From Opitutaceae bacterium (lineage in GTDB: Bacteria > Verrucomicrobiota > Verrucomicrobiia > Opitutales > Opitutaceae): a stretch of 5,415 bases of DNA. The notes under the pieces are model-generated. The model worked only from the letters and a program-made list of their open reading frames with translations. It was not told the DNA's origin and did not search any database. Below are positions 1 to 2,611 of this stretch, in pieces. Location: contig JAITDF010000569.1 in NCBI GenBank assembly GCA_031282705.1, positions 1 through 5,415 of the forward strand. The letters run 5' to 3'. The translations under genes and the position numbers were made by a program. Position 1 is the stretch's first letter; every line of letters starts with the position of its first letter.

Positions 1-1
1 T

Positions 2-1981
2 GGTGTCGCCGGTGGTGACAGCGCCGCCGGTGGCGGCGGCGGCACCGGTGGCGGCGACCCTCGTCCATCGTCCGTCGTCCATCGTCCGTCGGGTGCCGCC
101 TGTGGTGACAGCGCCACCGCCGGCGGCGCGGTGCGTTACGAGGTGCGCGTGCGCCCGTCGGAGGACGCGCACCCGGAGAACAACCACGCGGCGGCGTGGG
201 TGGAGGTCGCGGGCGGGCCGCGCGTGCTGCTGGTGACCAATTATCCCGACGACCCGCTGGCCGCCCTGCTCGGCGCGCAGGGGCTGCGCGTGGAGCGCGT
301 CACGGAGCCCGCCGCGCTCACGGCGGCCTCGCTCGCCGGCGCGCGGCTGGTGGTGCTCAACAACGTGCCCGCGCACCGCGTGCCGGCGGAGTTTTTGGAC
401 GCGCTGGATTTTTTTGTGCGCGAGCAGGGCGGCGGCCTGCTGATGGCGGGCGGGCGCAACAGCTTCGGCTCGGGCGGCTGGTTCGCGTCGGCCATCGACG
501 CGCTGCTGCCGGTTTCGATGGAATTGAAAAACGACCACCGCCGCCTCGCCACCGCGATGGCCATCATCCTCGACCGCTCGGGCAGCATGGCGATGAGCGC
601 GGGCGCGGGCTGGCAGACCAAGATGGACCTGGCCAACACCGGCGCGGCGCGCGCCATCGAGTTGCTCGGCGACCTCGACGCGGTGTCGGTGCACGCGGTG
701 GATTCGTCGGCGCACGAGATCGTCGCGCTCGCCCAGGTCGGCCCGAACCGCGGGCGCATGACCGACGCGGTGCGGCGCATCCGCAGCGAGGGCGGCGGCA
801 TCTTCGTCGGCGCGGGGTTGCGCGCGGGCTGGGAGCAGTTGCGGAAGGCGCGCACGGGGCAGCTGCATTTGATTTTGTTCGCCGACGCCGCCGACGCGGA
901 ACAGCCCGGGGATTACAAGGAAACCATCGCGGAAATGCGCGCGGCGGGCGCGACGGTGAGCGTCATCGGCCTCGGCTCGCCGGCGGACCGGGACGCGGAA
1001 CTGCTGCGCGAAATCGCCGCGCTCGGCGGCGGGCGGATTTTTTTCAACGAAAACGCGGGCGACCTGCCGGCGGTTTTCGCGCAAGAGACGGTGTCGGTCG
1101 CGCGCTCGGCCTTCGTGCGCGAGGAAACCGGCGCCGCCGCGACGCCCGGCTGGGCGGAAATCGCCGCGCGCGCGCCGCGGTGGCCGCCTGCGGTCGATGG
1201 CTACAACCTCGGCTACCTGCGCCCCGGCGCGACGGCGTCGCTGGTGACGACCGACGAGTATCAGGCGCCGCTGGTGGCCTCGTGGTCGCGCGGCGCGGGC
1301 CGCGTGGCGGCGGTGTCCTTCCCGCTCGGCGGCGCGGACTCGGCGCGCGTGCGCGGGTGGGCGGGCTACGGGGATTTCGCGCAAACGCTCGCGCGCTGGC
1401 TCGCGGGCGAAAACACGCCGCCGGGCCTGGCGTTGCGCACGGAGACGCGCGGGCGGCTGCTCACGCTGGATTTGTTTTACGACGAAAGCTGGGCCGCGCG
1501 CGTGGCGCAGTCCGGCCCCGCCGCCGTGCTGGCCGGGAGCGGCGCGGCCGGCGTCCGCGCGGCCGGCGGCGATGAGGCCGGCGGCGGCGCTCCCGGCGGC
1601 GGCGGGCGGGTGCGCGCGCTGGTGTGGGAAAAGATCGAGCCGGGGCATTTCCGCGCCGCGACGCTGCTCGCGCCCGACCGGCGCGTGCGCGGCGCGGTGC
1701 GGCTGGGCGCGGCGGCGCTGCCGTTCGGCCCGGTGACGGCGGGCGGCTCGGCGGAGTGGAGTTTCGAGCGGGAGCGCGTGCAGGAGTTGCGCCAGCTCTC
1801 CGCGCGCAGCGGCGGCATGGAGCGGCTCGACCTCGCCTCGGTGTGGGATGCGCCGCGCCCGTCCGCCGCGCGCGGCCTGCGCCCCTGGCTGCTCGCCGCC
1901 TGGGTCGCGCTGCTGCTGACCGACGCGCTGCTGACGCGACTGGGCGTGCGCCTGTCCTTCTTTCCCGCCCGGCAACCATGA
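2..1981 (+). CDS. VWA domain membrane protein with GATase-like domain (5' partial)
   Basis: The frame is open from the left edge to TGA at 1979-1981 (659 codons), so the true start lies upstream; GTG at 131 is internal. Residues below count from the codon at position 2. About 44-70 form a beta-domain ending (RYEVRVRP, PENNHAAAWVEV). About 71-173 resemble a class I glutamine-amidotransferase fold (RVLLVTN, LVVLNNVP, GGGLLMAGGRNSFGSGGW, LLPVSME) with no obvious catalytic Cys. About 184-363 are a VWA domain with the MIDAS motif DRSGS (D191, S193, S195) and an acidic loop LFADAADAE (D295, D298); the expected MIDAS Thr near 266-269 is not seen. A C-terminal region has ALPFGP and SGGMERLDLASVW, followed by one transmembrane helix near 629-644 and a short tail. 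Related proteins are often encoded near MoxR ATPase and DUF58 genes, which would lie upstream. A role in envelope complex assembly is family-level inference. Gly/Ala-rich insertions lie at residues 1-43 and about 508-538. Family call is firm, precise role unknown. Confidence 0.9.
   Translation, partial: GVAGGDSAAGGGGGTGGGDPRPSSVVHRPSGAACGDSATAGGAVRYEVRVRPSEDAHPENNHAAAWVEVAGGPRVLLVTNYPDDPLAALLGAQGLRVERVTEPAALTAASLAGARLVVLNNVPAHRVPAEFLDALDFFVREQGGGLLMAGGRNSFGSGGWFASAIDALLPVSMELKNDHRRLATAMAIILDRSGSMAMSAGAGWQTKMDLANTGAARAIELLGDLDAVSVHAVDSSAHEIVALAQVGPNRGRMTDAVRRIRSEGGGIFVGAGLRAGWEQLRKARTGQLHLILFADAADAEQPGDYKETIAEMRAAGATVSVIGLGSPADRDAELLREIAALGGGRIFFNENAGDLPAVFAQETVSVARSAFVREETGAAATPGWAEIAARAPRWPPAVDGYNLGYLRPGATASLVTTDEYQAPLVASWSRGAGRVAAVSFPLGGADSARVRGWAGYGDFAQTLARWLAGENTPPGLALRTETRGRLLTLDLFYDESWAARVAQSGPAAVLAGSGAAGVRAAGGDEAGGGAPGGGGRVRALVWEKIEPGHFRAATLLAPDRRVRGAVRLGAAALPFGPVTAGGSAEWSFERERVQELRQLSARSGGMERLDLASVWDAPRPSAARGLRPWLLAAWVALLLTDALLTRLGVRLSFFPARQP
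13..115. repeat. 13-bp direct repeats flanking the heptamer tract
   Basis: TGGTGACAGCGCC occurs exactly at 13-25 and again at 103-115, 90 bp (30 codons) apart. Both copies are read in the same frame and encode GDSA within Gly-rich surroundings. The heptamer tract lies between them. The arrangement fits a local duplication, or an insertion that preserved the frame. Recombination between the copies would remove exactly 30 codons without a frameshift. Confidence 0.75.
61..88. repeat. Heptanucleotide tandem repeat, four units, inside the VWA gene
   Basis: Four head-to-tail copies of TCGTCC(A/G) lie at 61-67, 68-74, 75-81 and 82-88, ending alternately in A and G, so the exact repeat is 14 bp twice. 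They are read in frame as part of RPSSVVHRPS. Neither 7 nor 14 is a multiple of three, so gain or loss of one or two units would shift the frame of the VWA gene. A partial fifth unit (TCG) follows. Confidence 0.85.
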
Positions 1982-2112
1982 CCGGCCCGGAAAATGCCAA
2001 AAACCTCCCGCCCCCTCCCGCCCCCCTTTGTTTCGTCCCCGTGCCACACAACCCGCCGCCGCGCCTTCGCGAAGCCCTGAATTCCGTTGGCTGCGTCCCG
2101 CTTGTCTGATGC

Positions 2113-2137
2113 GTAGGGCAAGCGTCCCGCTTGCCTG
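2113..2137 (+). repeat. REP-like unit 1 (direct)
   Basis: GTAG at 2113-2116 abuts the perfect hairpin GGCAAGCG (2117-2124), loop TCC, CGCTTGCC (2128-2135), then TG. All eight stem pairs are Watson-Crick, so this is probably closest to the ancestral unit; the inverted copy has the same arms. Confidence 0.8.
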
Positions 2138-2145
2138 CTTGAAGT

Positions 2146-2170
2146 GTAGGGCGAGCGTCCCGCTTGCCTG
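2146..2170 (+). repeat. REP-like unit 2 (direct)
   Basis: GTAG at 2146-2149 abuts GGCGAGCG (2150-2157), loop TCC, CGCTTGCC (2161-2168). One A-to-G change in the left arm turns an A-T pair into G-T, which would be a G-U wobble in a + strand transcript. It begins 33 bp after the start of unit 1. Confidence 0.8.
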
Positions 2171-2174
2171 ATGC

Positions 2175-2199
2175 GTAGGGTGAGCGTCCCGCTTGCCTG
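2175..2199 (+). repeat. REP-like unit 3 (direct)
   Basis: GTAG at 2175-2178 abuts GGTGAGCG (2179-2186), loop TCC, CGCTTGCC (2190-2197). Two left-arm transitions (C to T, A to G) create two adjacent G-T pairs, both tolerated as wobbles in + strand RNA. GTAG and the right arm are unchanged. It begins 29 bp after the start of unit 2. Confidence 0.8.
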
Positions 2200-2200
2200 A

Positions 2201-2219
2201 CGGGAGCAGGATGCTCCCG
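2201..2219. repeat. Inverted repeat, 8-bp stem and 3-nt loop
   Basis: CGGGAGCA (2201-2208), loop GGA, TGCTCCCG (2212-2219) is a perfect palindrome of 19 nt. Its arms are unrelated to the GTAG units but the geometry is identical. No GTAG precedes it on either strand; on the minus strand it is preceded by GTGG. Confidence 0.8.
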
Positions 2220-2230
2220 CCACTTCGGGG

Positions 2231-2249
2231 CGGCGCGCTTTGCGCGCCG
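2231..2249. repeat. Inverted repeat, 8-bp stem and 3-nt loop, TTT loop
   Basis: CGGCGCGC (2231-2238), loop TTT, GCGCGCCG (2242-2249) is a second perfect 19-nt hairpin of the same geometry, all G/C in the stem. In a + strand transcript the stem could extend outward by G-U, G-C and G-U pairs. It lies 11 bp after the previous hairpin and 3 bp before the inverted REP-like unit. Confidence 0.8.
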
Positions 2250-2252
2250 TCT

Positions 2253-2275
2253 GGCAAGCGGGACGCTTGCCCTAC
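2253..2275 (-). repeat. REP-like unit 4 (inverted)
   Basis: GGCAAGCG (2253-2260), loop GGA, CGCTTGCC (2264-2271), then CTAC (2272-2275). Read on the minus strand this is GTAG followed by the same hairpin as unit 1, with no mismatch over 23 bases. It can pair with any of the three direct units to form a longer stem enclosing the two intervening hairpins. Confidence 0.8.
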
Positions 2276-2290
2276 TTCCCAAAACCATAT

Positions 2291-2320
2291 CTCCCATTTT
2301 CCCGACTCCCATTTCCCCGA
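2291..2320. repeat. 15-bp tandem duplication
   Basis: CTCCCATTTTCCCGA (2291-2305) is followed directly by CTCCCATTTCCCCGA (2306-2320), with one mismatch in 15. The tract is pyrimidine-rich on the + strand. No protein or RNA function is apparent. Confidence 0.7.
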
Positions 2321-2329
2321 AACCACCGC

Positions 2330-2350
2330 GGCACGGACGGCCTCCGTGCC
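2330..2350. repeat. Inverted repeat, 8-bp stem and 5-nt loop
   Basis: GGCACGGA (2330-2337), spacer CGGCC, TCCGTGCC (2343-2350) forms a perfect 8-bp stem. It lies outside the REP-like cluster and has no GTAG. It could be another dispersed palindrome family or a hairpin in the leader of the downstream gene; there is no T-run, so it is not a standard terminator. Confidence 0.65.
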
Positions 2351-2393
2351 GTCCCTCCAAAAAATGCCGGCGGCCTGTCATGGAATGCGGGAC

Positions 2394-2405
2394 TTTGGCG
2401 CCAAA
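2394..2405. promoter_or_regulatory. 12-bp perfect palindrome, possible operator
   Basis: TTTGGCGCCAAA reads the same on both strands and lies about 200 bp before the receptor start. A symmetric site with a central GC core could be bound by a dimeric regulator, but no cognate regulator is in the window and the distance is large. The palindrome is seen; a regulatory role is a guess. Confidence 0.25.
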
Positions 2406-2469
2406 CCCTGCGCGTCAACCCCCAATGCCTTGCGGGCCGGACGCCGCGGGACGCGGGCGGGGCCGGCGA

Positions 2470-2503
2470 TTCTTACTGTAACAATTTATCGAACTGGAAT
2501 TTT
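2470..2503 (+). promoter_or_regulatory. AT-rich patch, possible promoter area of the receptor gene
   Basis: This is a noticeably AT-rich stretch just after a very GC-rich one (2427-2468) and about 110-140 bp upstream of the receptor start. It contains TTACTG (2473-2478), but no good -10 hexamer at 16-18 bp spacing. It is the most plausible place in the intergenic region for transcription initiation, on composition alone. Confidence 0.2.
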
Positions 2504-2611
2504 GCGGCAGGCAGGTCTAGCAACTCGACTCACACGGATTGGATCGGGATGACGGTCTTCGTTTTTCCGGTTCTTTCCACCCTAACCGCAACACCCAACC
2601 CACCATACGAT

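Larger units (their letters stand above)
2093..2275. repeat. REP-like hairpin cluster (BIME-like)
   Basis: The cluster contains a truncated unit (2093-2108), three direct units (2113-2137, 2146-2170, 2175-2199) and one inverted unit (2253-2275). Each full unit is GTAG followed immediately by an 8-bp stem and 3-nt loop. Two direct units are preceded by CTGATGC (2106-2112 and 2168-2174). Between the last direct unit and the inverted unit sit two unrelated hairpins (2201-2219 and 2231-2249). Direct plus inverted units resemble the bacterial interspersed mosaic elements built from REP sequences. The repeats are seen directly; REP/RAYT relationship is inferred from the GTAG-hairpin architecture. 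Confidence 0.75.
1982..2611. other. Repeat-rich intergenic region without a convincing gene
   Basis: These 630 bp separate the two genes. The first 80 bp are C-rich with pyrimidine runs (around 2007-2029). Positions 2093-2275 hold a hairpin repeat cluster, 2291-2320 a tandem duplication, 2330-2350 an inverted repeat and 2394-2405 a palindrome. The last 140 bp, with an AT-rich patch at 2470-2503, presumably carry the receptor's promoter and leader. I see no clear sigma70-type promoter, no tRNA or rRNA, and no classical terminator (hairpin plus T-run) after the VWA gene; the hairpin cluster may act as a transcript end or stabiliser. Short open frames here are built from the repeats and look spurious. 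Confidence 0.75.

Noticed and set aside
131..1981. VWA gene starting at GTG 131
   Set aside because: The frame stays open to the left edge, and the start would fall at the beginning of a conserved beta-strand (RYEVRVRP), so the gene begins upstream of the window.
1978..2109. 43-codon + strand frame whose ATG overlaps the VWA stop (ATGA)
   Set aside because: The ATGA overlap is suggestive of coupling, but the peptide is Pro-rich from C-runs, has no recognisable motif, and ends inside the truncated repeat copy.
2201..2249. Rho-independent terminator for the VWA gene
   Set aside because: The stems are strong, but no T-run follows either hairpin, and they lie more than 200 bp after the stop codon.
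2093..2275. CRISPR array
   Set aside because: Units are palindromic, irregularly spaced by 4-8 bp and present in both orientations. There are no spacers of about 30 bp and no cas genes.
1461..2381. Long minus-strand frame of 306 codons spanning the end of the VWA gene and the repeats
   Set aside because: It is the antisense of a high-GC gene, where stops are rare, plus translated repeat units (RQAGRSPYAS, GKRDACPT). The Arg/Ala/Pro-rich composition is typical of a shadow frame.
2193..2552. 119-codon + strand frame in the intergenic region
   Set aside because: It runs through the hairpins and the tandem duplication, has no domain signal, and contains the repeat-derived GKRDACPT peptide.
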